A stretch of 64,000 nt of DNA, from assembly GCF_024170285.1 (NCBI RefSeq), contig NZ_JALJXV010000001.1, positions 248,001 to 312,000 on the forward strand, read 5' to 3'. Position 1 is the stretch's first letter. Each line of letters starts with the position of its first letter. The position numbers were made by a program, and so were the translations under genes. Source of the DNA: Natronocella acetinitrilica (GTDB lineage: Bacteria; Pseudomonadota; Gammaproteobacteria; Nitrococcales; Aquisalimonadaceae). The notes under the pieces were generated by a model. It did no database searches, had not been told where the DNA came from, and saw only the letters and a list, made by a program, of their open reading frames with translations. Below are positions 48,027-56,687 of the stretch, piece after piece.

Positions 48027-49004
48027 ATGAGCACGCAATCCATCCACGATACCGCCATCGTCGTCGACGGTCTGATCATTGCCAAATGGGGTCGTGACCT
48101 GTTCGAAGACATGCGCCGCGGCGGCATCACCGCCGCCAATTGCACCGTCTCGGTGTGGGAGGACTTCCAGGCCACCGTCGACAACATCGTCATGGTCAAT
48201 GGCCTGCTCCGGGACAACGCCGACCTGGTTCGCCCGGTGCGCAGCACCCGGGATATCGTCGCCGCCAAGGAAGAAGGCCGCACCGGCATACTCCTGGGCT
48301 TTCAGAACGCCCATGCCTACGAAGACCAGATCGGTTACGTGGAGATCTTCAAGCAGCTCGGCGTGGGCATCGTGCAACTCTGCTACAACACCCAGAACCT
48401 GGTGGGCACCGGCTGCTACGAGCGCGACGGTGGGCTCTCCGGCTTCGGCCGGGAGATCGTCGCCGAGATGAACCGCGTCGGCGTCATGTGCGACCTCTCC
48501 CACGTGGGCTCGAAGACGTCCGAGGAAGTGATCCTGGAGTCGAAAAAACCGGTCTGCTACTCCCACTGCCTGCCCTCCGGGCTCAAGGAGCATCCCCGCA
48601 ACAAGTCCGACGAGGAACTGCGCTTTATCGCCGAGCACGGCGGCTTCATCGGCGTGACCATGTTCACCCCGTTCCTGAAGAACGGCGTCAATTCCACCAT
48701 CGACGACTACTGCGAGGCCATCGAGTACGTGATGGATATCGCCGGCGAGGACAGCGTCGGCATCGGCACCGATTTCACCCAGGGGCAGGACGCCCAGTTC
48801 TTCGAGTGGCTGACCCATGACAAGGGCTACGCCCGCCGCCTCACCCGCTTTGGCGAAATCATCAACCCCAAGGGTATTCGCACCATCGGCGACTTCCCCA
48901 ACCTCACCGAGGCGCTGATGCGCCGGGGCATGAGCGAGCGGGTGACGCGCAAGGTCATGGGCGAGAACTGGGTGAGGGTCCTGCGCGACGTCTGGGGCGA
49001 GTGA
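48027..49004 (+). CDS. M19 membrane-dipeptidase-like protein of the betaine locus
   Basis: This 325-aa protein belongs to the renal dipeptidase (M19) group. It keeps DLSHVGSKTSEEV and YSHCLPSGLKEHPRN, which carry metal-ligand histidines, but the N-terminal DGHxD metal motif reads DGLIIAKWGRD here. The Pseudomonas counterpart next to dgcA has the same feature, from recalled gene order. It may therefore not be a classical dipeptidase. It is the first gene of the betaine island and is separated from the next gene by repeat copy 4. Confidence 0.88.
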   Translation: MSTQSIHDTAIVVDGLIIAKWGRDLFEDMRRGGITAANCTVSVWEDFQATVDNIVMVNGLLRDNADLVRPVRSTRDIVAAKEEGRTGILLGFQNAHAYEDQIGYVEIFKQLGVGIVQLCYNTQNLVGTGCYERDGGLSGFGREIVAEMNRVGVMCDLSHVGSKTSEEVILESKKPVCYSHCLPSGLKEHPRNKSDEELRFIAEHGGFIGVTMFTPFLKNGVNSTIDDYCEAIEYVMDIAGEDSVGIGTDFTQGQDAQFFEWLTHDKGYARRLTRFGEIINPKGIRTIGDFPNLTEALMRRGMSERVTRKVMGENWVRVLRDVWGE

Positions 49005-49015
49005 TGGACCGGGGG

Positions 49016-49127
49016 GCGGGTTCTTCGGGTGAACGGATTGCGGACACGCCGTGAACCCATCCATGGGGGCTCGACAGCGGCATCCCTGCCGCTGACGGTC
49101 CGCAACCCGTTCCCCCGAAGAACCTGC
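49016..49127 (-). repeat. Inverted-arm repeat, copy 4
   Basis: Arms at 49016-49044 and 49099-49127 pair over 29 bases with three mismatches around the core (49045-49098), read on the minus strand. Loops are AGGGAT (stem CAGCGGC/GCCGCTG) and ATGGAT (stem CCC/GGG). It lies between two co-directional plus-strand genes, so the core is antisense to their transcript. Confidence 0.92.
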
Positions 49128-49165
49128 AACCCGTGGTGCCCGCAGCCGTCGGCTTCGACTGAGAG

Positions 49166-49717
49166 ATGAAGATGATGACCACCCACCCCCCAGAATTGCC
49201 CATCACCGTCGATAGCGAGACCGGTGTCTGGACCACCGACGCGCTGCCCATGCTGTATGTGCCGCGGCACTTTTTCATTAACAACCACAAGGCCGTGGAA
49301 GAGGCCCTGGGGCCGGAGCACTACGCCGACATTCTTTACGACGCTGGCTACAAGTCGGCCTGGCACTGGTGTGAGAAGGAAGCGGCCCTGCACGGCCTGG
49401 AGGGCGTAGCCGTATTTGCCCACTACATGAAGCGCCTCTCCCAGCGTGGCTGGGGCCTCTTCGAGATCGAGCACATCGATCTCGATTCCGGTAGCGCCGA
49501 GATCTGCCTGCGCCACAGTGCCTTCGTCTACGAGTACGGCAAGGCGGGCCGCAAGGTGGACTACATGTTCACCGGCTGGTTCGCCGGTGCCATGGACCAG
49601 ATCCTCGCGGCCCAGGGTAGCCCGCTGCGTACCGTGTCCGAGCAGGTCCGCAGCGCCGCCGAGCCCGGCTGCGACACGGGGCTTTTCCGGGTGCGGCCAC
49701 GGGAGGCGATGACATGA
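49166..49717 (+). CDS. V4R-like small protein of the dimethylglycine locus
   Basis: This 183-aa protein has the layout of the V4R/4-vinyl-reductase-like ligand domain (ADILYDAGYKSAWHWCEKEA near the middle). It corresponds by position and size to the hypothetical gene just before dgcA in Pseudomonas. Its function is unknown; a small-molecule sensor or accessory role is possible. It stands alone between repeats: copy 4 upstream, copies 5 and 6 downstream. Confidence 0.78.
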   Translation: MKMMTTHPPELPITVDSETGVWTTDALPMLYVPRHFFINNHKAVEEALGPEHYADILYDAGYKSAWHWCEKEAALHGLEGVAVFAHYMKRLSQRGWGLFEIEHIDLDSGSAEICLRHSAFVYEYGKAGRKVDYMFTGWFAGAMDQILAAQGSPLRTVSEQVRSAAEPGCDTGLFRVRPREAMT

Positions 49718-49737
49718 CGGCGAAGGTTTGGTGCAAG

Positions 49738-49859
49738 GCCTTTTGTGAGGGGATGGCATGTCTCCCATGGACTCGCCGTGAATACGTCCGTGTAGGCTCG
49801 ACAGCGGCGTCCCTGCCGCTGACGGTCCATGGGAGACACGCCACCCCCTCACAAAAGGC
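49738..49859 (-). repeat. Inverted-arm repeat, copy 5
   Basis: Arms at 49738-49771 and 49826-49859 pair over 34 bases with two mismatches around the core (49772-49825), read on the minus strand. Loops are AGGGAC (stem CAGCGGC/GCCGCTG) and ACGGAC (stem TAC/GTA). It starts 20 bases after the V4R-like gene. The 336-bp gap to dgcA holds only copies 5 and 6. Confidence 0.93.
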
Positions 49860-49888
49860 TGCCAACCGAGACGGCCTGCGCACGCGCT

Positions 49889-50014
49889 GGGTGGCGATGG
49901 GCCGGCGGGTGTTGCTGTTGCGGACCGTCAGCGGCAGGGATGCCGCTGTCGAGCCCCCATGGATGGGTTTACGGCGTGTCCGCAACAGCAACACCCGCCG
50001 GCCCATCACCACCC
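49889..50014 (+). repeat. Inverted-arm repeat, copy 6
   Basis: Arms at 49889-49924 and 49979-50014 pair over 36 bases with one mismatch around the core (49925-49978). Loops are AGGGAT (stem CAGCGGC/GCCGCTG) and ATGGAT (stem CCC/GGG). It lies 39 bases before the dgcA ATG and reads in the dgcA sense, so it may be part of the dgcA mRNA leader. Confidence 0.94.
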
Positions 50015-50053
50015 CGATCGAAGCCGCCACGCGACCGCGCCACGGAGCCTGAC

Positions 50054-52120
50054 ATGAGCCAGTTCGACGCCCTGTTCCAGCCCATCGACATCGGCAAGCT
50101 CACCATCCGCAACCGGGTGGTGAGCACCGCCCATGCCGAGGTATACGCCACCGATGGCGGCATGACCACGGAGCGCTACGTGCGCTACTACGAGGAAAAA
50201 GCCAAGGGCGGTTGCGGCTTGTGTATCTGTGGGGGGTCGTCGCCCGTCTCCATCGACAGCCCCCAGGCCTGGTGGAGCTCGGTAAACCTGGCCACCGACG
50301 CTGTGATCCCGCACTTGCAGAACCTCTCCGAGGCAGTGCACCGGCACGGCGGCAGGATACTCATCCAGATCACCCACATGGGTCGCCGCTCCCGCTGGGA
50401 CGGTCACGACTGGCCGCAACTGCTGTCCCCCTCGGGCATCCGCGAGCCGGTGCACCGGTCTACCTGCAAGACCATCGAAGAAGAAGAAATCCAGCGCATC
50501 ATCGGCGACTTTGCCCAGGCCGCGCGGCGGGTCAAGGAAGGCGGGCTGGACGGGGTGGAACTCTCCTGCGTCCACCAGCACCTGATCGACCAGTTCTGGA
50601 GCCCCCGGGTCAACAAGCGCAATGATCAGTGGGGCGGCAGCTTCGAGAACCGCATGCGTTTCGGCATGGAGGTGCTCAACGCCGTGCGGGCCGAAGTGGG
50701 TGACGACTTCGTGGTGGGCATGCGCATCTGCGGCGACGAGTTCCACCCGGACGGCCTCACCCACGACGACATGAAGCAGATCGCCGCCTACTACGACGCC
50801 ACAGGCAAGGTGGACTACTTCGGCGTGGTGGGCTCCGGCTGCGATACCCACAATACGCTTGCCAACGTCATCCCCAACATGAGCTACCCACCGGAGCCCT
50901 TCCTGCATCTGGCGGCCGGCATCAAGGAGGTAGTGAACGTCCCGGTGATCCACGCCCAGAACATCAAGGACCCCAACCAGGCCAACCGTATTCTGGAAGG
51001 CGGCTATGTCGACCTGGTGGGCATGACCCGGGCACAGATCGCCGACCCCCACTTCGTCAACAAGGTGCGCGACGGCCAGGTGGACCGCATACGCCAGTGC
51101 GTCGGCGCCAACTACTGCATCGACCGGCAGTACCAGGGGCTGGACGTACTCTGCGTGCAGAACGCCGCTACCTCCCGGGAATACATGGGGCTGCCCCACA
51201 TCGTGGTCAAGAGCAGCGCCACGGCGCGCCGCGTGGTGGTAGTAGGCGGCGGCCCCGGCGGGCTGGAGGCGGCGCGAGTCGCCGCGGAGCGGGGCCATCA
51301 CGTCATCCTGCTGGAAATGAGTGACCGACTGGGCGGGCAGATCAGCCTTGCCGCCCAGGCACCGCAGCGCGACCAGATCGCCGGAATCACCCGCTGGTAC
51401 CAGCTGGAACTGGAGCGACTCAAGGTGGACCTGCGCTTCGAGACACCCGGCACCGAGGCGCTTATCCACGACCTGCAGCCTGATGTGGTGATCCTCGCCA
51501 CCGGCGGCCAACCGTTCCTGTCCCAGGTGCCGGCCTGGGGTGCCGAGGAAGGACTGGTGGTCAGTACCTGGGACGTACTCAGTGGCCGCAGCGCGCCCGC
51601 CGACAATGTGCTGGTCTACGACAGCATCTGCGAGTTCGCCGGGGTGTCCGCTGCCGATTACCTGGCCGCCAAGGGTGCAAAGGTGGAAATCGTCACCGAT
51701 GACATCAAGCCCGGCGCCGCCGTGGGCGGCACCACCTTCCCCACCTTCTACCGCAGTCTTTACGAAAAGCAGGTGATCATGACGCCGGACCTGGCCCTGC
51801 ACAGCGTCTACCGTGAGGGGCAGAAGCTCATCGCCGTGCTGGAAAACGAGTACACCGGCGGTCACGAGGAGCGGGTGGTGGACCAGATCGTGGTGGAAAA
51901 CGGCGTGCGCCCCGATGAGGCGCTCTACTACGCATTGAAGGCCCAGTCACGCAACCACGGGCAAGTAGACCTGGAGGCGCTCTACGCCGCCCGGCCGCAG
52001 CCCTGCCTTGAGGCGGGGGACGGTGGCGGCTTCGCCCTGTTTCGCATCGGCGACTGCGCGGCACCGCGCAACATCCACGCCGCCATCTACGATGCGCTAC
52101 GCATCTGCAAGGATTTCTGA
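50054..52120 (+). CDS. dgcA: Dimethylglycine demethylase subunit DgcA
   Basis: This 688-aa protein has an N-terminal Old-Yellow-Enzyme-type FMN barrel (about residues 1-370) and a C-terminal FAD/NAD-binding half (GGGPGGLEAARVAAERGH near residue 400). A Cys cluster between them (CVGANYC then CVQNA, near residues 356-376) fits a 4Fe-4S site as in the trimethylamine dehydrogenase family. With DgcB and the adjacent ETF it converts dimethylglycine to sarcosine. GGAG precedes the ATG, and dgcB starts two bases after its stop. Confidence 0.93.
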   Translation: MSQFDALFQPIDIGKLTIRNRVVSTAHAEVYATDGGMTTERYVRYYEEKAKGGCGLCICGGSSPVSIDSPQAWWSSVNLATDAVIPHLQNLSEAVHRHGGRILIQITHMGRRSRWDGHDWPQLLSPSGIREPVHRSTCKTIEEEEIQRIIGDFAQAARRVKEGGLDGVELSCVHQHLIDQFWSPRVNKRNDQWGGSFENRMRFGMEVLNAVRAEVGDDFVVGMRICGDEFHPDGLTHDDMKQIAAYYDATGKVDYFGVVGSGCDTHNTLANVIPNMSYPPEPFLHLAAGIKEVVNVPVIHAQNIKDPNQANRILEGGYVDLVGMTRAQIADPHFVNKVRDGQVDRIRQCVGANYCIDRQYQGLDVLCVQNAATSREYMGLPHIVVKSSATARRVVVVGGGPGGLEAARVAAERGHHVILLEMSDRLGGQISLAAQAPQRDQIAGITRWYQLELERLKVDLRFETPGTEALIHDLQPDVVILATGGQPFLSQVPAWGAEEGLVVSTWDVLSGRSAPADNVLVYDSICEFAGVSAADYLAAKGAKVEIVTDDIKPGAAVGGTTFPTFYRSLYEKQVIMTPDLALHSVYREGQKLIAVLENEYTGGHEERVVDQIVVENGVRPDEALYYALKAQSRNHGQVDLEALYAARPQPCLEAGDGGGFALFRIGDCAAPRNIHAAIYDALRICKDF

Positions 52121-52122
52121 CC

Positions 52123-54078
52123 GTGCTCGCCGGCGCCCTTTCATTGCTGGTGCTGGCGGCTATTGCCCTGGCGCTGATCGGTGCATGGCGGCGCGTGCGG
52201 CTATGGCGTCAGGGTCGGCCGGAAGCCGTGGACGTGGTGGGCGGCCTGCTGGCACTGCCCCGGCGCTACCTGGTGGATCTCCATCACGTGGTGGCGCGGG
52301 ACCGCTATATCGCCAACAGCCACGTCGCCACCGCCGGTGGCTTCGTCGCCGCGGCACTACTGGTTGTCCTGGTATTCGGACTGGGGCTTGAAGCACGGCT
52401 GCTTGGCTGGGCACTGCTGGCTGCCACCGCCACCATGGCGGCAGGCGCCGTGTTCGTAGCCCTGCGCCGCCGCAATCCACCCGCAAGACTTTCTCGCGGC
52501 CCATGGATGCGGCTGCCGGCCAGTCTGCTGGCCTTTTCCCTGGGCTTTTTCCTCCTCACCCTGCCGGCAGCGGGTGTTGTTTCCCCTGCAGTCGGCGGCT
52601 GGTTGGTGGCGGGCCTGCTGTTTCTGGTGGTGGCCTGGGGGCTCACGGAACTGTTTGTGGGGATGACCTGGGGCGGGCCCATGAAGCACGCCTTTGCCGG
52701 CGCCGCCCATCTGGCCTTTCACCGCCGTCCGGAGCGCTTTGGCGGCGGTCATTCCACAGCGATCAGGCCGCTGGATTTGACAGCCACGGATGCGCCCCTC
52801 GGCGTGGGCCGGCCGGCAGACTTCACCTGGACGCAGCTACTCGGCTTCGATGCCTGTGTGCAGTGCGGGCGCTGCGAGGCGGCCTGCCCTGCCTTTGCCG
52901 CCGGTCAGCCCCTGAACCCAAAAAAACTGGTGCAGGACCTGGTGGTGGGCATGACCGGCGGCAGCGACGCCGGCTATCGGGGCAGCTCCTACCCGGGCGT
53001 CGCGGTCGGTCAGCATTCCGGCGGCCCCGGCAAACCTATTTTCGACATGGCCAATGGCGGTTTACTGGAACCGGACACGCTGTGGTCCTGCACAACCTGC
53101 CGCGCCTGCGTGGAAGAGTGCCCGATGATGATCGAGCACGTGGACGCCATCATCGACATGCGGCGCCATCTCACCCTGGAGCATGGCGCGACGCCGAACA
53201 AGGGTGCGGAGGTACTGGAAAACCTGGCCAGTACCGACAACCCGGGAGGCTATACACCGGAAGCGCGTATGCACTGGGCCGCCGACCAGAACCTGCCATG
53301 CATCGGCGAGCGCGGTGCCGCCGAGGTGCTGCTGTGGCTCGGTGATGGCGCCTTCGACCTGCGCAATCAGCGCACCCTGCGGGCGCTAGTGAAGATCCTC
53401 CGCGCCGCCGACGTGGACTTCGCCGTGCTTGGCGTGGAGGAGCGGGACAGCGGCGACGTCGCCCGCCGCCTCGGCGACGAGGCTACCTTCCAGGAGCTGG
53501 CGAGGCAGAACATCGCCACCCTGGGCCGCTACCACTTCCAGCGCATCGTGACCTGCGACCCCCACAGCCTGCATGTGCTGCGCAACGAATATCCCGCCTT
53601 GGGCGGCCACTACACGGTGAGCCACCACACCGGCTACATCCAGGAACTGCTGGAGGCGGGGCGGTTGCGGCTCAGCCAATCCGGAGAAAGCGGCGTTACC
53701 TACCACGACCCCTGTTACCTGGGGCGCTACAACCGCGAATACGATGCCCCCCGGGCCGTACTCGCTGCCATCGGTGTGGACGTGCAGGAGATGCAGCGCA
53801 GCCGTTTCCGCTCCCGCTGCTGCGGCGGTGGCGGCGGCGCGCCCATCACCGACATTCCCGGCAAGCAGCGCATTCCGGACATGCGCATGACCGACGCCCG
53901 CGACAGCGGCGCTCAAGTGGTGGCCGTGGCATGCCCCGGTTGCACCACCATGCTGGAAGGCGTTGTGGAACCCCGCCCTGAGGTTCGGGATATCGCCGAA
54001 CTGGTGGCGGACTGCCTGCCCGCAGTGGATGCCGCACGCACCCGGCCACGTCGCGAGCAGGAGGAATTGCTGGCATGA
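52123..54078 (+). CDS. dgcB: Dimethylglycine demethylation Fe-S protein DgcB
   Basis: This 651-aa protein has several N-terminal membrane segments (DUF3483-like, about residues 1-195), two ferredoxin motifs (CVQCGRCEAACP near 245 and CTTCRACVEECP near 322) and a CCG-type cysteine-rich C-terminal region (CCGGGGG near 566). It probably passes electrons from DgcA/ETF to the membrane quinone pool. The start is GTG. It overlaps the ETF alpha gene by four bases. Confidence 0.93.
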   Translation: MLAGALSLLVLAAIALALIGAWRRVRLWRQGRPEAVDVVGGLLALPRRYLVDLHHVVARDRYIANSHVATAGGFVAAALLVVLVFGLGLEARLLGWALLAATATMAAGAVFVALRRRNPPARLSRGPWMRLPASLLAFSLGFFLLTLPAAGVVSPAVGGWLVAGLLFLVVAWGLTELFVGMTWGGPMKHAFAGAAHLAFHRRPERFGGGHSTAIRPLDLTATDAPLGVGRPADFTWTQLLGFDACVQCGRCEAACPAFAAGQPLNPKKLVQDLVVGMTGGSDAGYRGSSYPGVAVGQHSGGPGKPIFDMANGGLLEPDTLWSCTTCRACVEECPMMIEHVDAIIDMRRHLTLEHGATPNKGAEVLENLASTDNPGGYTPEARMHWAADQNLPCIGERGAAEVLLWLGDGAFDLRNQRTLRALVKILRAADVDFAVLGVEERDSGDVARRLGDEATFQELARQNIATLGRYHFQRIVTCDPHSLHVLRNEYPALGGHYTVSHHTGYIQELLEAGRLRLSQSGESGVTYHDPCYLGRYNREYDAPRAVLAAIGVDVQEMQRSRFRSRCCGGGGGAPITDIPGKQRIPDMRMTDARDSGAQVVAVACPGCTTMLEGVVEPRPEVRDIAELVADCLPAVDAARTRPRREQEELLA

Positions 54079-55310
54079 ACAGGACCATTCGCCGCGACCC
54101 TCGCCGGGAGTGGATCGCCCGTAATCGGCTGCACCCCGAACATACCGGCTCCATGGATGAGACCGCTCACCCCGATTGCTGGATGAGCCCGGGCGGCGTG
54201 TTACGTCGCGACCCCCACGCGGTTGGCTTTATCGGTGCCAACGGCCTGCGCCGCATCGACCGCAGCGGCACGCAACAGGGTGCGCGCGCGGGGCAAGGCA
54301 CCGCCGTCAGCCCCGAGTACCAGCGCCGAGTGGTTGCCATACCGTCAGATGCGCCGGTGATCGCCGTGGTGCCGGATCTGCCCGGCGGCCGACTCTCAAG
54401 CCACGACCGCGATGTACTCGGCCTGGCCCGGCAACTGGCCGGCGACAGTCACGCCGTACTGGCCGTGGTCTTCGGCCAGCCAAGGGAAGCCGGGTTTGGC
54501 GATGCCGGCGTGGATCGCCTGCTGCATATGGATGGCGAGCGGGAACAGGGCTATGCGCCAGAAGCACGGCTTACCGCCCTCGCGGCGGTGGAGCGTCACT
54601 ATCAACCCCGGCATTGGCTGCTACCGGACTCCAGACTCGGAGGCGGTGAACTGGGTCGACGCCTGGCCGCGCGCTTGCGTGAGCGCCCCGCCACCCGGGT
54701 ATGGCAGGTGGTGGATGGCCAGTGCATGCAACGCACCGGTAGCGGGCAGCTGGACCTGCGCGGGCCCTGTCCGCGTATCCTGCTGGCCGCCGAAGAGTGC
54801 GCCGACCCCGTGCTGGACACCAACCATGCTGCCGAGCCAGTGCATTTGAATCAGGAATCTGTCAGCGCCTACGCGCGGCTGGAAGACCTGGGCTTGGTCG
54901 CGGTTGATCCGGCGGCCATCCCCCTGGCAGAAGCCGAGTTCGTCCTCTCCGGCGGCAACGGTGTACAGGACTGGGAGCAGTTCCATGCCCTCGCCCGGGT
55001 TCTGGGGGCTACGGAAGGGGCATCCCGGGTCGCCGTGGACGACGGCCACATGCCCCGGGATCGCCAGGTGGGCGCCAGCGGCACCTGGGTCAGCGCCCGC
55101 GTGTACATCGCCGTTGGCATTTCCGGGGCGGTCCAGCACCTGCAGGGCATCCAGACCTGCGACAAGGTGGTGGCCATCAGCAACGATCCCGGCTGCGACA
55201 TGGTCAAGCGGGCGGATCTCTCCGTGATCGGCGATGCGGGCGCCATCCTGGCAGCGCTGATCCTGCGTGCCGACCACTACCGCCGGGGGGCGCAAAGCGA
55301 TGCCGCCTGA
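54075..55310 (+). CDS. etfA: Electron transfer flavoprotein alpha subunit (dgc-linked)
   Basis: This 411-aa protein is longer than usual ETF alpha (about 310 aa), owing to a basic N-terminal extension. The C-terminal FAD-binding segments VAIGISGAVQHLQG and ISNDPGCDMVKRADLSVIGD are intact. It pairs with the next gene to accept electrons from dimethylglycine oxidation. ATGA overlap with dgcB and an 11-bp overlap with etfB indicate one operon. Confidence 0.92.
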   Translation: MNRTIRRDPRREWIARNRLHPEHTGSMDETAHPDCWMSPGGVLRRDPHAVGFIGANGLRRIDRSGTQQGARAGQGTAVSPEYQRRVVAIPSDAPVIAVVPDLPGGRLSSHDRDVLGLARQLAGDSHAVLAVVFGQPREAGFGDAGVDRLLHMDGEREQGYAPEARLTALAAVERHYQPRHWLLPDSRLGGGELGRRLAARLRERPATRVWQVVDGQCMQRTGSGQLDLRGPCPRILLAAEECADPVLDTNHAAEPVHLNQESVSAYARLEDLGLVAVDPAAIPLAEAEFVLSGGNGVQDWEQFHALARVLGATEGASRVAVDDGHMPRDRQVGASGTWVSARVYIAVGISGAVQHLQGIQTCDKVVAISNDPGCDMVKRADLSVIGDAGAILAALILRADHYRRGAQSDAA

Positions 55311-56106
55311 GACGCCCCACACAACACCGGCGATACCCGTGACCGTCCTGGTCTCTCTCGGCCTGCATCCCCGCTCGGGCCGTCCACGGCGCGCCAGCCA
55401 GGACGCCCGCGCGCTGGAGCTGACCCTGCGGGAAGCGACCTGCGAGCCGACCGTCGTCCATGCCGGTCGACTCGACGAGGAGACCGAACCCGCGTTACGC
55501 AAGTACCTCGGCATGGGCGTGCCTGGGCTGACGTTGTTGCAGCAAACCGACGACGCCGATGCCGTCCCCGCATTGCTCGAGCATTTGCGGGCCCGCCCCC
55601 CGTGCATGGTGGTAACCGGCATGCATGCCGAGCGTGGTGAAGGCTCCGGGCTGCTGCCGTACCTGCTGGCAGAGTGCATGGGCTGGCCACTGGTCACCGG
55701 TGTGGCGGTGCTCGAATCGGTAACGGCGGAGTCGCTCACCGTGCTGCAGGCACTGCCTCGCGGTCAGCGGCGGCGGCTCAGGGTCAGGCTGCCCTGCGTT
55801 GTCACCGTGGACGAGGCGGCACCGTCCCCGCGGCAGAGCGCCTTCGGGCCTGCCCGGCGAGGCACGTTTGACGTCATCGAAGTGACATCAAAGCCCGATA
55901 CCATGCACGCGTCGATAGAGACAACGCCTGCACGGAAGCGGCCCAAAAGGCTCAAGATGATCCGCGCAGCGTCGGCTCGCGACCGCTTCAAGGCAGCCGC
56001 CGCGAAAGCCGAGGGTACCGGAGGGCGGATTTTGACGGACGTCTCACCTGCACAGGGTGCCGACGCAATTCTTGAGTTGCTTCGCGATGAAGGCGTACTA
56101 CGCTGA
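55300..56106 (+). CDS. etfB: Electron transfer flavoprotein beta subunit (dgc-linked)
   Basis: This 268-aa protein has the ETF beta fold pattern (DARALELTLRE and LPCVVTVDEAAPSPRQ, with a C-terminal basic stretch PARKRPKRLKMIRAA). It is divergent from housekeeping EtfB, consistent with a dedicated partner of DgcA/DgcB. An ATG at 55300 overlaps the etfA end by 11 bases. Confidence 0.88.
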   Translation: MPPETPHTTPAIPVTVLVSLGLHPRSGRPRRASQDARALELTLREATCEPTVVHAGRLDEETEPALRKYLGMGVPGLTLLQQTDDADAVPALLEHLRARPPCMVVTGMHAERGEGSGLLPYLLAECMGWPLVTGVAVLESVTAESLTVLQALPRGQRRRLRVRLPCVVTVDEAAPSPRQSAFGPARRGTFDVIEVTSKPDTMHASIETTPARKRPKRLKMIRAASARDRFKAAAAKAEGTGGRILTDVSPAQGADAILELLRDEGVLR

Positions 56107-56172
56107 AAAGGCCTGGGGAGGTCTTGCAGCGCCTGTAAACAAACGAGCGCCGCCGCATAGAGGGTATGGCCC

Positions 56173-56412
56173 ATGATGATCGTTGACCTGATTGACCAGG
56201 ACGACTTCCGCGAGCGGCTGGTGCGCATGGGCGTACAAGTCCCCGCCGGCGCTGCACCGGACGAGGCCGCACGGATGGTGCTGCAGGCTCACGCCGTACA
56301 GCCCATTCCCGCCTTCGAGGATACGGTCAAGGATCTCATGACCCATTTCGACGTCATGCTGCCCACGGTGCGGGCTGCCATCGAAGAGCACCTCCTCACG
56401 AGCATGCGCTAG
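56173..56412 (+). CDS. Small conserved-looking hypothetical protein
   Basis: This 79-aa protein has no recognised domain, signal peptide or membrane segment. It is acidic and mostly helical in appearance (VDLIDQDDFRERLVRMG; EDTVKDLMTHFDVML). It is co-directional with etfB, 66 bp downstream, and is the last gene before the convergent gbcA, so it may be part of the dgc operon. Codon use and composition look coding. Confidence 0.6.
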   Translation: MMIVDLIDQDDFRERLVRMGVQVPAGAAPDEAARMVLQAHAVQPIPAFEDTVKDLMTHFDVMLPTVRAAIEEHLLTSMR

Positions 56413-56414
56413 CC

Positions 56415-56521
56415 GAATCGGTGCGTTACGCGCTGCGCGCTAACACACCCTACAGTTTGCCGTGGCCGGCCGAAGCCCGCCGTAGGGTGCTGTTAGGCCG
56501 AAGGCCGTAACGCACCGATTC
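56415..56521. repeat. Second repeat family, long copy
   Basis: A perfect 16-bp inverted pair (GAATCGGTGCGTTACG, 56415-56430; CGTAACGCACCGATTC, 56506-56521) encloses a nested CACCCTAC / GTAGGGTG pair. It shares motifs with 22575-22626 and lies between the convergent 79-aa gene and gbcA. The 275-bp gap to gbcA is filled by this repeat, the degenerate copy 7 and a third palindrome. Confidence 0.85.
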
Positions 56522-56556
56522 AGCGGTGGCCATGCCCGCTCCAAGCCAATGGCACA

Positions 56557-56622
56557 AACGGCTGTCGAGCCCCCAGGGAGGGGTTTACGGCGTGTCCATG
56601 AGCGGCGTACCCGACAGCCGTT
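56557..56622 (+). repeat. Inverted-arm repeat, copy 7 (degenerate)
   Basis: Only the distal part of the core remains: TCGAGCC, hairpin B (stem CCC/GGG, loop AGGGAG) and TTTACGGCGTGTCC. An 11-bp inverted pair (56557-56567, 56612-56622) flanks it. Hairpin A is lost. It reads in the sense of the upstream 79-aa gene. Confidence 0.75.
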
Positions 56623-56639
56623 CCCCGATATCCCCCATA

Positions 56640-56671
56640 CGGTGCGTTGGCCCGCAGCGCGTAACGCACCG
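56640..56671. repeat. Second repeat family, short palindrome
   Basis: CGGTGCGTT and AACGCACCG face each other around a 14-base loop, 17 bases from the gbcA stop. Its outer sequence matches the ends of the long copy at 56415-56521. Confidence 0.75.
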
Positions 56672-56687
56672 ATTCGGCAATCAACCC

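Noticed and set aside
50006-51865. 619-codon minus-strand frame opposite dgcA
   Set aside because: It is antisense to dgcA and starts and ends without regard to gene boundaries.
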